NCBI RefSeq assembly: GCF_029478095.1
Contig: NZ_JAKOAV010000006.1
Coordinates: 1 to 64,000 of the forward strand
Source of the DNA: Pelotomaculum isophthalicicum JI
GTDB lineage: Bacteria; Bacillota; Desulfotomaculia; Desulfotomaculales; Pelotomaculaceae
DNA length: 64,000 bases
Reading direction: 5' to 3'
Within the stretch, counting starts at the first letter, position 1; the number at the start of each line of letters is the position of its first letter. Below, piece by piece: positions 1-8,540 of this stretch. Below the pieces are notes generated by a model. The model had not been told where the DNA came from and did not search any database. It worked only from the letters and a program-made list of their open reading frames with translations. The translations under genes and the position numbers were made by a program.

Positions 1-50
1 TTTAAGCAGGGTTAAAAAATAATAACATTACTCACTTTTTAAGAATAACA

Positions 51-96
51 AAAAAGGCTTGAACTCCTTGCAAATACAGGGTTTTCAAGCCTTTTT
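51..96. terminator. Rho-independent terminator hairpin at the window edge
   Basis: A 13-bp perfect inverted repeat (51-63 and 84-96) is flanked by A-rich and T-rich runs, so it could work in either direction. The rest of 1-406 is AT-rich and holds no recognisable gene. Confidence 0.75.
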
Positions 97-406
97 ATAG
101 TTTGTAACTGTCAAAGATGAGATTATATTACATTATTTTTTATATTACAATGGTTATTGTTCAAACACAGGGACAAGAAACAAAAAAATAATACGTTGAC
201 ATCTATCTCATATCAACGGCATTGATAAGCAAACCTAATTAGCGCCATAATATACAACTATTATTTTCTTTTGAAAATGTTATAATAAATTGATTAATAA
301 TAACAATGTTCCTCTTACAGCCAACTTAATATTAATCATAAAACAAGGGAGGTGCATGGCTGGTTATCCTGTAGAACCTATCGAAAAACTGAATGGGGGT
401 AGCCTT

Positions 407-1681
407 ATGAGAAGAAAGCTTATCATTGTTTTAGCATTCACCTTGCTGATGATATCCGCAGCATTTCCCGCTTTTGCCGCTGAAACTATCCGGCTGCAAG
501 TAAACGGCGATGCGGTCCCGTCACCCGGCCTGTATCTGGAAAACGACTGCAGTATGGTTTCGGTGGACACCTTTACCCGGCTTGCCGGCGCTGAAGTCAA
601 ATGGTCTGCTAATGACAACTTTGCCATTACGGAAAACGGAGTGACCCTGAATCTATCCGTGGGAAAAACTGAAGCCCTGCTGGGGGACAAGCCTGTCACA
701 CTGCCTGTCGCGCCAACTAAAACAGGAGACAGCGTTTTCATCCCTCTCCGCGCCGTCAGCGACGCCTTTGGTTTTAAAGTTGACTGGGATGGGGAACAGT
801 GGCTGGTTAATCTGACCAGAGACGAACAAAGGGACGGCATGTCGGTTTCCGACTTGCTGGCCAAATCCACAGTGGCTAGTCAAGCATATAACACGTACTC
901 CATGGAAGGCCTCTTCAACATTGCCATGGACATCCAGGCGGACGGGAAAGCTGTTGAACAAGCCCCGAAAAACATCACCTCGAAGCTAACCGGCCAAATT
1001 CAGAATAATCCATTCCAGGTATACGTGAAACAAACTGTTACGCCCGGAACTGCGGACAATAACAGTGAAATGATTGTTGAAACATATATGGACCAGGCCA
1101 AGATGTATATCAAAGCCCCAGAACAGGACTGGACCGTCATGAACATGCCGTTTTCACCGGAATTCTGGAAACAGCAGCAGGATATCCAGTCAGACCCATT
1201 GAAAGCCGCCGAGTTGATGAAGGAAATGGGGATTTTATTGAACTTCGGCAACGACGTGACAGTTGACGGCAAGGATTACTATGTCGTGAACGCAGCTATC
1301 GACATGAACAAGTTTAAACAAGGTTACCAAAAACTCCTCCAGCAAGCGATGCAAGCAATACCGCAGGACACAACCGCTGGAAACGCTGCCGACTTACAGA
1401 AGCAAATGGCGGATCTCTTTAAAAACGCCACGCTGGATTATAATTACTCAGTTTTAGTCAACAAGAAAACCCTGATTGGTGAGATTGTCAAGTTTGACGC
1501 CCGGTTGATCATGTCCATGGAGAACCCGGCGCCTGAGCAGGCAAGCGGGGCGGCGACAGATAACACGCCGAAAACAATGAAAATGGACATGAAGATAAAG
1601 GGTGACATGAAAATCACTGATCTAGGCAGCCCCTTCAAAGCCCCGGACGTTAGCGCCGCCAAAGAAATAAGCAAACCGTAA
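407..1681 (+). CDS. Exported protein: copper-amine-oxidase-like stalk domain plus DUF6612-like domain
   Basis: The protein is about 424 aa. The ATG at 407 is chosen over the upstream in-frame ATG at 290 because it has a GGGGGT Shine-Dalgarno site and begins directly with a signal peptide (MRRK, hydrophobic core, then AFA before AE). Residues of roughly 25-135 resemble the copper amine oxidase N-terminal-like stalk domain, with its typical FIPLRAVSDAFG segment. The remainder resembles the DUF6612 lipoprotein-like domain of Firmicutes. There is no lipobox Cys, so secretion by signal peptidase I is more likely than lipidation. A cell-surface role is inferred and no enzymatic function can be assigned. 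The gene is monocistronic with a strong terminator just downstream. Confidence 0.8.
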   Translation: MRRKLIIVLAFTLLMISAAFPAFAAETIRLQVNGDAVPSPGLYLENDCSMVSVDTFTRLAGAEVKWSANDNFAITENGVTLNLSVGKTEALLGDKPVTLPVAPTKTGDSVFIPLRAVSDAFGFKVDWDGEQWLVNLTRDEQRDGMSVSDLLAKSTVASQAYNTYSMEGLFNIAMDIQADGKAVEQAPKNITSKLTGQIQNNPFQVYVKQTVTPGTADNNSEMIVETYMDQAKMYIKAPEQDWTVMNMPFSPEFWKQQQDIQSDPLKAAELMKEMGILLNFGNDVTVDGKDYYVVNAAIDMNKFKQGYQKLLQQAMQAIPQDTTAGNAADLQKQMADLFKNATLDYNYSVLVNKKTLIGEIVKFDARLIMSMENPAPEQASGAATDNTPKTMKMDMKIKGDMKITDLGSPFKAPDVSAAKEISKP

Positions 1682-1732
1682 CATCCATCCAGCAGAAAAA
1701 AGATTGAAATCACTATCCGGACGCCGAAATTC

Positions 1733-1762
1733 AAAACACCTGGTTGTTAAACCAGGTGTTTT
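1733..1762 (+). terminator. Rho-independent terminator
   Basis: A 13-bp perfect stem (1733-1745 with 1750-1762) and a 4-nt loop, ending in TTTT. It lies 50 bp after the stalk-domain gene and closes that transcript. Confidence 0.9.
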
Positions 1763-1850
1763 ATTATAGTACAAAATAAATTAATAATGTTAAAATTGAA
1801 GTATTTAAGGCAACATTATTTATAGCGCCAAGGAACAGGTACATGATTTT

Positions 1851-3284
1851 ATGAAAACATTATTATCTTCAATTCAACAAATATGCGCGGACAATCACCA
1901 AGCGGCTTTCATAGTGGGGGGATACCTGCGGGATATCCTACTGGGAAGGAAGCCCGGCGACATCGACCTGGCGCTCGAAGAACCGGCGCGTAACCTAGTA
2001 AAGGAACTAGCCCGCAAGCTGGACGGCACGCTGGTGATCCTGGACGGCAAAAGGTCCGTTTACCGTTTGATCATCAACACGAAGAATAGCTCCAGCCAAA
2101 TTGATATAGAAGGGATTAACCCGGGCGGGCTGTTATCCGACCAGGCAAGACGCGATTTTACCATCAACGCCCTAGCCGTGCCACTCGACCAATACTTGCA
2201 TAATCCTTGCTGGAAAGAGTGCATCATTGATCCCATGGGTGGATTGGCTGACTTGCAACGCGGCACAATCCGGGTTTGCAGCGAAACTTCAATAGAGAAC
2301 GACCCGCTGAGGGCGCTCCGGGCTTTCCGGCTGGCCGCAAACTTGGGGCTTGTCCTTGAACCCGGCGCCATCCGGCTTATCGCACAGTTGCAAAAACAGG
2401 TTTTAGCCTGTGCGGGGGAACGAATCTGGGATGAACTTGCCGCCATTTTCATTCACCCGCAATCAGTTCCTGTAATCAGGCTAATGGATACTGAATGTGG
2501 CCTGCTGGAAAAGATTATCCCCGAACTAGCCCCTCTGAAGGATATGGTGCAAGGCGGCCACCATACGGATGACGCGTGGGAACACTCGCTGAAAACACTT
2601 GAAATCTTTGAGCGTATAATCGATAGCGGCCTGCCTTCGGATTTAAATGACAAAATAATCGGCTATACGAGTAAAAAAATTACGCGGTCCCGCAACCGCC
2701 TCCCGGCGCTTAAACTGGCCTGTTTGCTCCATGACGTGGGCAAGCAATTTTGCCGGGAATATGCCGGAAACGGTAAGTATACCTTCTATAACCACCACAA
2801 ACTGGGAGTCCCCGTGGCTGGCGCCGTCGCAGGGCGGCTGAAGCTAAGCGGCGCTGAAAATCAAATAATCAAAACCCTGGTTGGATCGCATATGGACCCT
2901 TTATTCTTATATAAGGATAATCCACCCAGCCCCCGTGCCTTACGCCGGTTTTTTAGCAGGTCAGGCCTGGAGACAACAGGGCTGCTGCTGCTGTCTCTGG
3001 CCGACATCACCGCCAGCCGGACTGCCTCCGGACATAAGGATGAGGCATGGTCCTACCGGAAATTCATTTTGGATCTTCTCAATAAGTATTTGAATGAAAA
3101 CAACCGGTATGTATCACCGTCCAGGTTGCTCGACGGAAATGATATATGCGTGATTTTGGGAATAAAGCCTTCCAAGCGGGTCGGCCGGGTGTTGGAATCA
3201 CTAGCCGACGCACAGGTTGAAGGGCTGGCGCGAACAAAAGAAGAAGCTGTGGCGTTCATTAAACAATACAAGCGCCCTACCTGA
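1851..3284 (+). CDS. CCA tRNA nucleotidyltransferase / poly(A) polymerase family, with HD domain
   Basis: A 477-aa class II nucleotidyltransferase. The N-terminal head domain has VGGYLRD and the catalytic DIDLA acidic pair around residues 20-40. It is followed by the RRDFTINALA motif (about 100-108) and the RNA-binding ENDPLRALRAFR helix (about 145). The C-terminal half has an HD phosphohydrolase domain (LLHDVGK, about residue 293). The family adds CCA to tRNA 3' ends or polyadenylates RNA; which activity applies cannot be told from this sequence. The 3' end overlaps the convergent SDR gene by 8 bp. Confidence 0.9.
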   Translation: MKTLLSSIQQICADNHQAAFIVGGYLRDILLGRKPGDIDLALEEPARNLVKELARKLDGTLVILDGKRSVYRLIINTKNSSSQIDIEGINPGGLLSDQARRDFTINALAVPLDQYLHNPCWKECIIDPMGGLADLQRGTIRVCSETSIENDPLRALRAFRLAANLGLVLEPGAIRLIAQLQKQVLACAGERIWDELAAIFIHPQSVPVIRLMDTECGLLEKIIPELAPLKDMVQGGHHTDDAWEHSLKTLEIFERIIDSGLPSDLNDKIIGYTSKKITRSRNRLPALKLACLLHDVGKQFCREYAGNGKYTFYNHHKLGVPVAGAVAGRLKLSGAENQIIKTLVGSHMDPLFLYKDNPPSPRALRRFFSRSGLETTGLLLLSLADITASRTASGHKDEAWSYRKFILDLLNKYLNENNRYVSPSRLLDGNDICVILGIKPSKRVGRVLESLADAQVEGLARTKEEAVAFIKQYKRPT

Positions 3285-4182
3285 CAAGCGCCGGTATCGT
3301 CTTAACAGCAGCTATACCGCTCCATTGTTTTTTCATGTCAATTAGCCCTTCCCGAACATTCATCAGTGGTGTAACGGCCACCGAGCGAACCTTATCGACT
3401 TTCAGACCGCCGCGCAAAGGCCGGAGCGCTTGCTGACCCAGTTCCCCGGTAGCCACCGGTGTAATCAAGCTTCGGTCCAGCTCAAAAATTTCTGCCGCGA
3501 GAACCGCAAAGTCATACCGGTTCAATAATTCCGGGCCGGCAATGTTGTAAATTCCCTCCTTGCCGCTTTCGACCAGTTCTTTAATGATTGCGCAAAGGTT
3601 GTTCACATAAGTGGGTGTACTGAACTGATCATTAGGAACTTTTACTTTTTCTCCCTGGCGAAGGCGCTCGTTTAAACGTACAACAAAATTTTTTCCTTGT
3701 TTTTCATAACCGTACACCACACTTGTGCGAATAATCAAGTGAGGGCACGTCGACTGCCGGATTAGTTGTTCCGCCTCGTTTTTAGCCTTTCCATACATGT
3801 TGAGCGGGTTGGAAGGCTCTGTCTCAGCGTAAGGGCCGGCTGCGCCGTCAAAAAGGTAATCCGTGCTAAAAAAAACCACTTTCGCTTTGATTTCGCCAGC
3901 CGCGGCCAGAACGTTTCGCGTCCCGTCTATATTGACCCTGCGGCACAGTTCCGGTTTTTTTTCGCAAGCTTCCACGTCCGGCAAGGCTGCGGGAAGAAAA
4001 ATAACATCCGGTTTTAACGCGGTGATAAAATCTGTGACAGTTCCTGATTTGGTCATATCCAAGCTATACATATCCGGCATCGGATATGAAAAGTAAGTGC
4101 CGGTAACCTGGTGGGAACCGGCAAGCGCCTGGCAGAGATTGAAGCCAATCTGTCCGGACGCGCCAATAATTAACATTTTCAT
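3277..4182 (-). CDS. NAD(P)-dependent SDR, dTDP-4-dehydrorhamnose reductase (RmlD)-like
   Basis: A 301-aa extended short-chain dehydrogenase. It has the Rossmann motif GASGQIG at residues 8-14, DYLFDG in the substrate region, and the catalytic Tyr/Lys in YGKAK (about residue 130). This is the RmlD/RfbD subfamily, which reduces dTDP-4-keto-6-deoxysugars; the same fold occurs in the MAT regulatory subunit. No rmlABC genes are nearby, so the rhamnose role is not supported by context. The substrate is therefore open. Confidence 0.82.
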   Translation of the reverse strand: MKMLIIGASGQIGFNLCQALAGSHQVTGTYFSYPMPDMYSLDMTKSGTVTDFITALKPDVIFLPAALPDVEACEKKPELCRRVNIDGTRNVLAAAGEIKAKVVFFSTDYLFDGAAGPYAETEPSNPLNMYGKAKNEAEQLIRQSTCPHLIIRTSVVYGYEKQGKNFVVRLNERLRQGEKVKVPNDQFSTPTYVNNLCAIIKELVESGKEGIYNIAGPELLNRYDFAVLAAEIFELDRSLITPVATGELGQQALRPLRGGLKVDKVRSVAVTPLMNVREGLIDMKKQWSGIAAVKTIPALVR

Positions 4183-4256
4183 GATTACCCCACCCTATGA
4201 TTAGCTATTTGCAAGGCATACACCAAACTCCAAACAAAGAATCATAAATAAGTTAA

Positions 4257-4273
4257 TGGGGGCAACGCCCCCA
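4257..4273 (-). terminator. Short GC-rich hairpin after the HMA-fold gene
   Basis: GGGGGC-AAC-GCCCCC (4258-4272), 15 bp past the stop codon of the small HMA-like gene. It lacks a clear U-run on the minus strand, so termination is probable but not certain. Confidence 0.5.
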
Positions 4274-4287
4274 AACTAACATTTTCT

Positions 4288-4500
4288 TCACCCGGTGTGC
4301 GTCCTTACTCCTACCGATCTCATTGATGCCGTCAACTTACTTGGTATCACTTTAGTAGGATCGTAAATAATGCTAACCCGGTCGACCCCGGCGATCTGTA
4401 CATCCTTCACACCTTCCATGGCAAGAAGCTCTTTTTTCATCAAGGCTGTTCTATCTGCATCATACAAGCCTTCCACTGTAAAATGCATCAGATAGTCCAT
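4288..4500 (-). CDS. Small HMA-fold protein without CxxC
   Basis: About 70 aa. The ATG at 4500 is preferred (GAGGAG six bases upstream) over a TTG one codon earlier. The pattern (FTVEGL, then LLAMEGVKDVQI, then VSIIYDPTKV, then a final helix) fits a heavy-metal-associated betaalphabeta-betaalphabeta fold. The GMxCxxC metal loop is replaced by a Cys-free GLYDAD sequence, so ordinary copper or zinc binding is unlikely. The function is unknown. It lies 29 bp downstream of the Cys-rich gene and may be cotranscribed with it. Confidence 0.65.
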   Translation of the reverse strand: MDYLMHFTVEGLYDADRTALMKKELLAMEGVKDVQIAGVDRVSIIYDPTKVIPSKLTASMRSVGVRTHTG

Positions 4501-4529
4501 CAACTTCTCCTCACGATTTTATTGTTTAG

Positions 4530-5120
4530 TTAATCACACTTAGGTCCACACGGCTGCGGGAACAGCTCAGGCGGGCACACAAACGGGCCTACCGGCGAAA
4601 CGCTTTCACAGAGATGCGGAACACAGAAACCAAAACTAGGAACTAAAAGCTTTACGACAGCAAGAGACTGAATTACGATGCACAAGTCAAAATTGCAGCA
4701 GACCTGATTCCCGAGGACCAGGCAAGGTCCGCAGGCAAAATTCGGCACGTCGCACACAACGGTGGTCGGGAACGGTGTCGCGGGGGCACAAAGCGATACA
4801 GTTTTTGTGAAACCGAAACTTAAATCAGAAAGTTTGCATACTACGTCGCCGCAGGCATCCCTGATTTTAATCTTAAGGGTCACCTGAATCGCTACTACTA
4901 CGTTGGCGCGGCCACGTTCATCCGGCTCGGAGCGGGGCAGCACTTCATTGCAGGAGACATTTGTTATTTTACACTCTGCAGATACCCCTCCTTCACAATC
5001 TTCCGGCAAATCGAAACAGACGTTTTCACGGCGCTCGGCCTGAAAACAAAAATCATAAACTTTGGGCACCTCAATACAAACGGTTTCTGGAAACAACTTT
5101 CTTACATCTTGCGTTTCCAT
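4530..5120 (-). CDS. Cysteine-rich protein of unknown function (possibly spore surface)
   Basis: A 196-aa protein with 20 cysteines, about one residue in ten, including VCC and two CGPxC-like pairs. It has no signal peptide and no membrane segment. It contains long beta-prone Val/Ile stretches, for example VVVAIQVTLKIKIRDAC. Start ATG 5120 has an AAGGAGG site. Cys-rich beta-proteins of this kind in spore formers are often coat or appendage proteins that become disulfide cross-linked, but I do not recognise a named family. The spore role is inference only. Confidence 0.7.
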   Translation of the reverse strand: METQDVRKLFPETVCIEVPKVYDFCFQAERRENVCFDLPEDCEGGVSAECKITNVSCNEVLPRSEPDERGRANVVVAIQVTLKIKIRDACGDVVCKLSDLSFGFTKTVSLCAPATPFPTTVVCDVPNFACGPCLVLGNQVCCNFDLCIVIQSLAVVKLLVPSFGFCVPHLCESVSPVGPFVCPPELFPQPCGPKCD

Positions 5121-5461
5121 AAGAGAAGCTTCCTCCTTTAAGGTATGCGGAAATCGAACCGCAAATTACCTAATTTTAGTACAGATTATGCCTTTTTAGA
5201 CGAAAAGGTGAAATTTTTTAGTTAATTTTACTAATAAACTTAAAAATTAAATTTAATGAGCAGTTTTTATCTAATGTTTACCAATTATTACTTTATATCC
5301 CAAGATATTATGCCAGCAACTTTTATCATTGCAATATTAAATTTGGTTAATTATGTAACTATATCAAAATTAAACCATATAGTTAGTTATTTCTACTCAT
5401 ACACAAAATTACTTTTTTATCAGTACTATATATTCAAGTAAATTTTTAAGGGGGTAAAATC
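5121..5461. other. AT-rich intergenic region
   Basis: Very AT-rich divergent spacer between the Cys-rich gene and the next plus-strand ORF. A 61-codon ORF at 5256-5441 has no Shine-Dalgarno site and low-complexity AT-driven composition, so I do not call it a gene. Promoters for both flanking genes presumably lie here. Confidence 0.5.
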
Positions 5462-5800
5462 ATGTTCTTTATGAACTTCACCCTGCCACGCCGGCAACTA
5501 GTGAAAGATAGTACCATAAAAACAAATGAAGAGAAGAAGGAACTCACTGAAATAATGAAACCATCACCTAACTTTGAACAAATCCAACCAGGTCTATATT
5601 GTTTTTCTTTTTCCTCCACAGCCGACTCAGGAACATTTCCCGTCAACCGTCAGCAGCTCAATTTAACACCCTTCAAGCAACAAAAACATTACCCGGCAGA
5701 AGCTCCCGAAAAAATACCGGGGACTAGATTTGTCAAGGCAGACGATCAGCAACCGGGCGCAAACAGCCTATACGATTTGCCCTTATATTGTTTTACCTGA
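5462..5800 (+). CDS. Hypothetical protein, 112 aa
   Basis: I do not recognise this protein. The strongest support is its AAGGGGG Shine-Dalgarno site seven bases before ATG 5462 and a strong terminator at 5860-5887. It is hydrophilic, with Lys/Glu-rich residues 18-35, no signal peptide and no transmembrane helix. Two LYCF repeats occur, one mid-protein and one at the C-terminus, which could mark a short repeated motif. It could be a lineage-specific small protein or a decayed gene. Confidence 0.45.
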   Translation: MFFMNFTLPRRQLVKDSTIKTNEEKKELTEIMKPSPNFEQIQPGLYCFSFSSTADSGTFPVNRQQLNLTPFKQQKHYPAEAPEKIPGTRFVKADDQQPGANSLYDLPLYCFT

Positions 5801-5859
5801 CACAAATAAATACCGGCAGTGTGCCGGAGACTAACCCAATGACCATTTATGTCCTCTCA

Positions 5860-5887
5860 AAAACATAGTCTCAATTGACTATGTTTT
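5860..5887 (+). terminator. Rho-independent terminator
   Basis: An 11-bp perfect stem (5860-5870 with 5877-5887) with a 6-nt loop and T-run, following the 112-aa hypothetical gene. Confidence 0.8.
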
Positions 5888-5929
5888 CTCATTATGAGAC
5901 AATAGCATAAACAAACATATATTCGAAAC

Positions 5930-6050
5930 CCTTGACGCATGGGCAACCGGGAGCTAGCTATGGAGGGTTGGTGCAAGGTGGCCGCCAACACCTTGAAGTA
6001 TCCTGTAGAAGAGTATAAAGGCAGATGCAGATAATGAATTTTACATTGTG
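5930..6050 (+). other. Unexplained GC-rich leader of the methylase gene
   Basis: This stretch is conspicuously more GC-rich than the AT-rich DNA before it. It includes a perfect 7-bp hairpin (5974-5980 with 5989-5995, an 8-nt loop). I tested it by eye against the c-di-GMP-I and SAM-I riboswitch cores and found no match. It may be a structured 5' leader or a remnant of another gene. Confidence 0.3.
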
Positions 6051-6061
6051 GAGTGAATACC

Positions 6062-6874
6062 TTGAGACCATTTCTCAAATGGCCCGGAAGCAAATATCGC
6101 ATTGTTGACCGTGTTAAAGAACAACTACCACCAGGCCGCCGGCTTATAGAGCCTTTTGTTGGGTCCGGCGCGGTGTTTTTAAATACTGACTACGATAATT
6201 ATTTATTGGCGGATAATAATCCGGACCTGATAAATGTATTCAGGTTTTTGCAATCCGAGGGGAAAATCTTTATTGAATATTGCAGGACTTTCTTTACTCC
6301 GGAAAACAATTCCGAGGAAGTTTACTACACATACCGGCATGAATTCAATAATACCAAAGACGATAAATTAAAAGCCGCCCTTTTCCTGTATCTAAACCGC
6401 CATGGGTACAACGGCCTGGTCAGGTACTCGCTAAAAGGTAATTTTAACACGCCTTTCGGTACTTACGAAAAACCATACTTCCCTGAAAAAGAGATGATAT
6501 ATTTCCATAAAAAGGCGCAGCGAGCCCAATTTATTTGCTGCGGCTTTGAAGATGCTATGTCTCAGGCAATGCCCGGCCAGGACGTTTGTTACTGCGATCC
6601 GCCGTACGTAAATCTCTCCCCAACCGCGAACTTTACTAGTTATAGCACGGGCGGGTTTGGCCTTGAGGAGCAACTGCGCCTTGCTAAACTGGCAAAGGGT
6701 TTAGCTGAAAAAGGGATCCCTGTTTTACTGTCAAACCACGATACAGAGTTTGTTAGGCGGGCTTATGCTTCCGCCCAAATTATTGCGTTCGACGTACAAA
6801 GATTTATTAGCTGTGACAGCACAAACCGCGGCAGGGTCGGAGAGGTTTTAGCCTTATTCCCTGGCTGCAGTTAA
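6062..6874 (+). CDS. Dam-type (D12 class) DNA N6-adenine methyltransferase
   Basis: About 270 aa. The N-terminal FLKWPGSK motif binds AdoMet (family consensus FLKWAGGK). VGSGAVF follows around residue 37, and the catalytic DPPY motif is CDPPYVNL around residue 180. TTG 6062 is preferred to GTG 6053 because GGAG at 6050-6053 sits eight bases before it and the protein then starts MRPFLKW like its family. The enzyme methylates adenine in a short target, GATC in many homologues. No restriction endonuclease is adjacent, so it is an orphan methylase, perhaps regulatory or phage-derived. Confidence 0.9.
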   Translation: MRPFLKWPGSKYRIVDRVKEQLPPGRRLIEPFVGSGAVFLNTDYDNYLLADNNPDLINVFRFLQSEGKIFIEYCRTFFTPENNSEEVYYTYRHEFNNTKDDKLKAALFLYLNRHGYNGLVRYSLKGNFNTPFGTYEKPYFPEKEMIYFHKKAQRAQFICCGFEDAMSQAMPGQDVCYCDPPYVNLSPTANFTSYSTGGFGLEEQLRLAKLAKGLAEKGIPVLLSNHDTEFVRRAYASAQIIAFDVQRFISCDSTNRGRVGEVLALFPGCS

Positions 6875-6943
6875 ATAGCGTTAGTTTTTTGCTTGGAAGC
6901 AATATCTGAATCGGGATTATTATCATAATTTCTTATACGACAA

Positions 6944-6981
6944 GAAAGGCCTTGAACAACAAAAGTTATTCAAGACCTTTC
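6944..6981. terminator. Bidirectional terminator
   Basis: An inverted repeat with one mismatch (6944-6956 with 6969-6981) between convergent genes, with T-rich sequence on the plus side. It probably ends both the methylase and the rhodanese transcripts. Confidence 0.65.
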
Positions 6982-7008
6982 GAATTATTTTACTGATTTA
7001 TTTATTAG

Positions 7009-7800
7009 TTATTTTTCTACTGAAAGTCCCGCCCCGGCCCATTCACTAAACGACGCGTTATAGTTTTTGGCTTTCTCATAGCCGCACATGCGTAGTATTT
7101 CCGCCAAAAAGCCGGACCTGATTCCTACTGTGCAATAAGTCACAATATCATCCTCCGGCTTCAACCCCGCTTTATTGAACATTTCTTTAAGTTCAGGAAT
7201 ACCCTTGATAGTGCCGTCGTCATTATAGGCATTGTTGTAGGGAATACTAATCGCCCCCGGAATATGCCCTAACGCCTTTTCACCATGATTTGTCTTACCG
7301 CTGTACTCCTCAGGCGAACGGGCATCTAAAAGCTTAATACCGGCCATATTATTTTTAACATAATCGGTAGTTGCCAGTAATGAATTATCCGGTGTGGTAA
7401 TTTTAAAGGCAACTGGATTAACAGGGGGAACGTCTTGAGTTATTTCCCCGCCGAATGCCTTCCATGCCGGGAAACCGCCATTCAACATTTTGGAATCTTT
7501 TAATCCGGCTATCCTCAACATCCAGAGGACTCTTCCTTCTTCACCTAAACCCTTCGGATCATTATAAACAATAATTGATTTACTGCCGTCTATGCCCAGA
7601 CTGCCAATTTTCTCCGCTAATTGATCCGGAGGCAGGACCACCCCCCAACCAGTCTCCCCTTGTTTCGGCTGCATATTGGACAAAGACTGCCAAGTTACAT
7701 TGATGGCGCCCGGCACATGACCTTCACTGTAATCTTTTCCTGCCCTGGCATCCAAGACTACTACTTTCTTCAAATTATCTTTAAGCCTGAAACGAAACAA
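7009..7800 (-). CDS. Thiosulfate sulfurtransferase (tandem rhodanese), N-terminus damaged
   Basis: Two rhodanese domains. The first has VVLDARAGKDYSEGHVPGA. The second carries the active loop CTVGIR (about residues 226-231), where the Cys accepts sulfane sulfur from thiosulfate. No ATG precedes it in frame, and the TTG at 7800 has no Shine-Dalgarno site. In another frame, ATG 7829 opens a signal-peptide-like sequence, MSSKIYAFVICFVSGL, which stops at 7770. The likely history is an out-of-frame deletion joining a signal peptide to LKDNLKK of domain one. The catalytic domains look intact, but export, and perhaps expression, is probably lost. It is last in the ArsS operon. Confidence 0.8.
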   Translation of the reverse strand: MFRFRLKDNLKKVVVLDARAGKDYSEGHVPGAINVTWQSLSNMQPKQGETGWGVVLPPDQLAEKIGSLGIDGSKSIIVYNDPKGLGEEGRVLWMLRIAGLKDSKMLNGGFPAWKAFGGEITQDVPPVNPVAFKITTPDNSLLATTDYVKNNMAGIKLLDARSPEEYSGKTNHGEKALGHIPGAISIPYNNAYNDDGTIKGIPELKEMFNKAGLKPEDDIVTYCTVGIRSGFLAEILRMCGYEKAKNYNASFSEWAGAGLSVEK

Positions 7801-7835
7801 ATAACAAACGCATAAATCTTAGAACTCATAATAAA

Positions 7836-8540
7836 TTATACTTTGGCTGATTGCTTATTTCGTTCACTTATAATTTTCTTAATCACCACAACCAAAACAC
7901 TAACAGATATTAAGCTTAAAATACCAAAAACAAACGTCTTTACACTGCCTACCAGAATATCACCCACATAGGAGTACACAAGGGTGGCCGGCAGTTGGCC
8001 CAAGCCGGTTGCCCAGAAAAACTCCCAAAAGCCGATGGAGGTGAGGCCCGCCGCGTAACTTACCACATCAAAGGATACAAAGGGAAGCAAGCGGGCAATC
8101 AGGATCGCATATTTACCGTAGCGTTCAAAAAACCGGTCAGCCTCTTCCAGGGCAAATTTGCTGGTAAACCGCTCAACCACCGACCTGCCGTAAAACCTGG
8201 CAATCCCGTAACACAATGCCGCCCCGCACATGGCGCTAGACCAGGAAAGGAGAGCGCCCTTAACCCAGCCAAACAAGGCCGCGTTGGCAAAGGTAATGAC
8301 AAAAGCCGGCAGCGGCGCGGCTACTGACTGGAATACCATCAGAAAAAAGGACACAACGGGAGCCCAAATGCCAAAGGATAAAATATAATACTTCATAGCG
8401 GTGATATCGACCATGGAAAGGATCAGAACAACCCGCCTGATACTGAACTGCAAGGGTTCAACAAAAACGTAGAGGCCTGCCAGGAGCAATAAAATACCGA
8501 CTTTTATCCATGCCGGTACTTCTAGTTTCATCATTTGCAC
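7836..8540 (-). CDS. TVP38/TMEM64 (DedA-like, SNARE-associated) membrane protein
   Basis: About 234 aa with at least five hydrophobic segments. It has the family core FVITFANAALFGWVKG with a nearby glycine-rich GAALCYGIARFYGR segment, then ARLLPFVSFDVVSYAAG. Members of this family are integral membrane proteins implicated in lipid or metal homeostasis. Starts GTG 8540 and ATG 8534 both lie close to a GGAGG site and overlap the ArsS stop by up to 10 bp, so translation is coupled. TVP38 genes recur beside arsenosugar-type radical SAM clusters. The transported substrate is unknown. Confidence 0.85.
   Translation of the reverse strand: MQMMKLEVPAWIKVGILLLLAGLYVFVEPLQFSIRRVVLILSMVDITAMKYYILSFGIWAPVVSFFLMVFQSVAAPLPAFVITFANAALFGWVKGALLSWSSAMCGAALCYGIARFYGRSVVERFTSKFALEEADRFFERYGKYAILIARLLPFVSFDVVSYAAGLTSIGFWEFFWATGLGQLPATLVYSYVGDILVGSVKTFVFGILSLISVSVLVVVIKKIISERNKQSAKV

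Noticed and set aside
4288-4500. Small HMA-fold gene considered as a copper chaperone (CopZ)
   Set aside because: It lacks the CxxC metal site, so metal chaperone activity is not supported.
5256-5441. 61-codon ORF
   Set aside because: AT-rich low complexity, no ribosome binding site, no recognisable domain.
5930-6050. Leader considered as c-di-GMP-I or SAM riboswitch
   Set aside because: The CGCAAAGCC/CUAA core and the S-box core are both missing. Only a short hairpin is visible.
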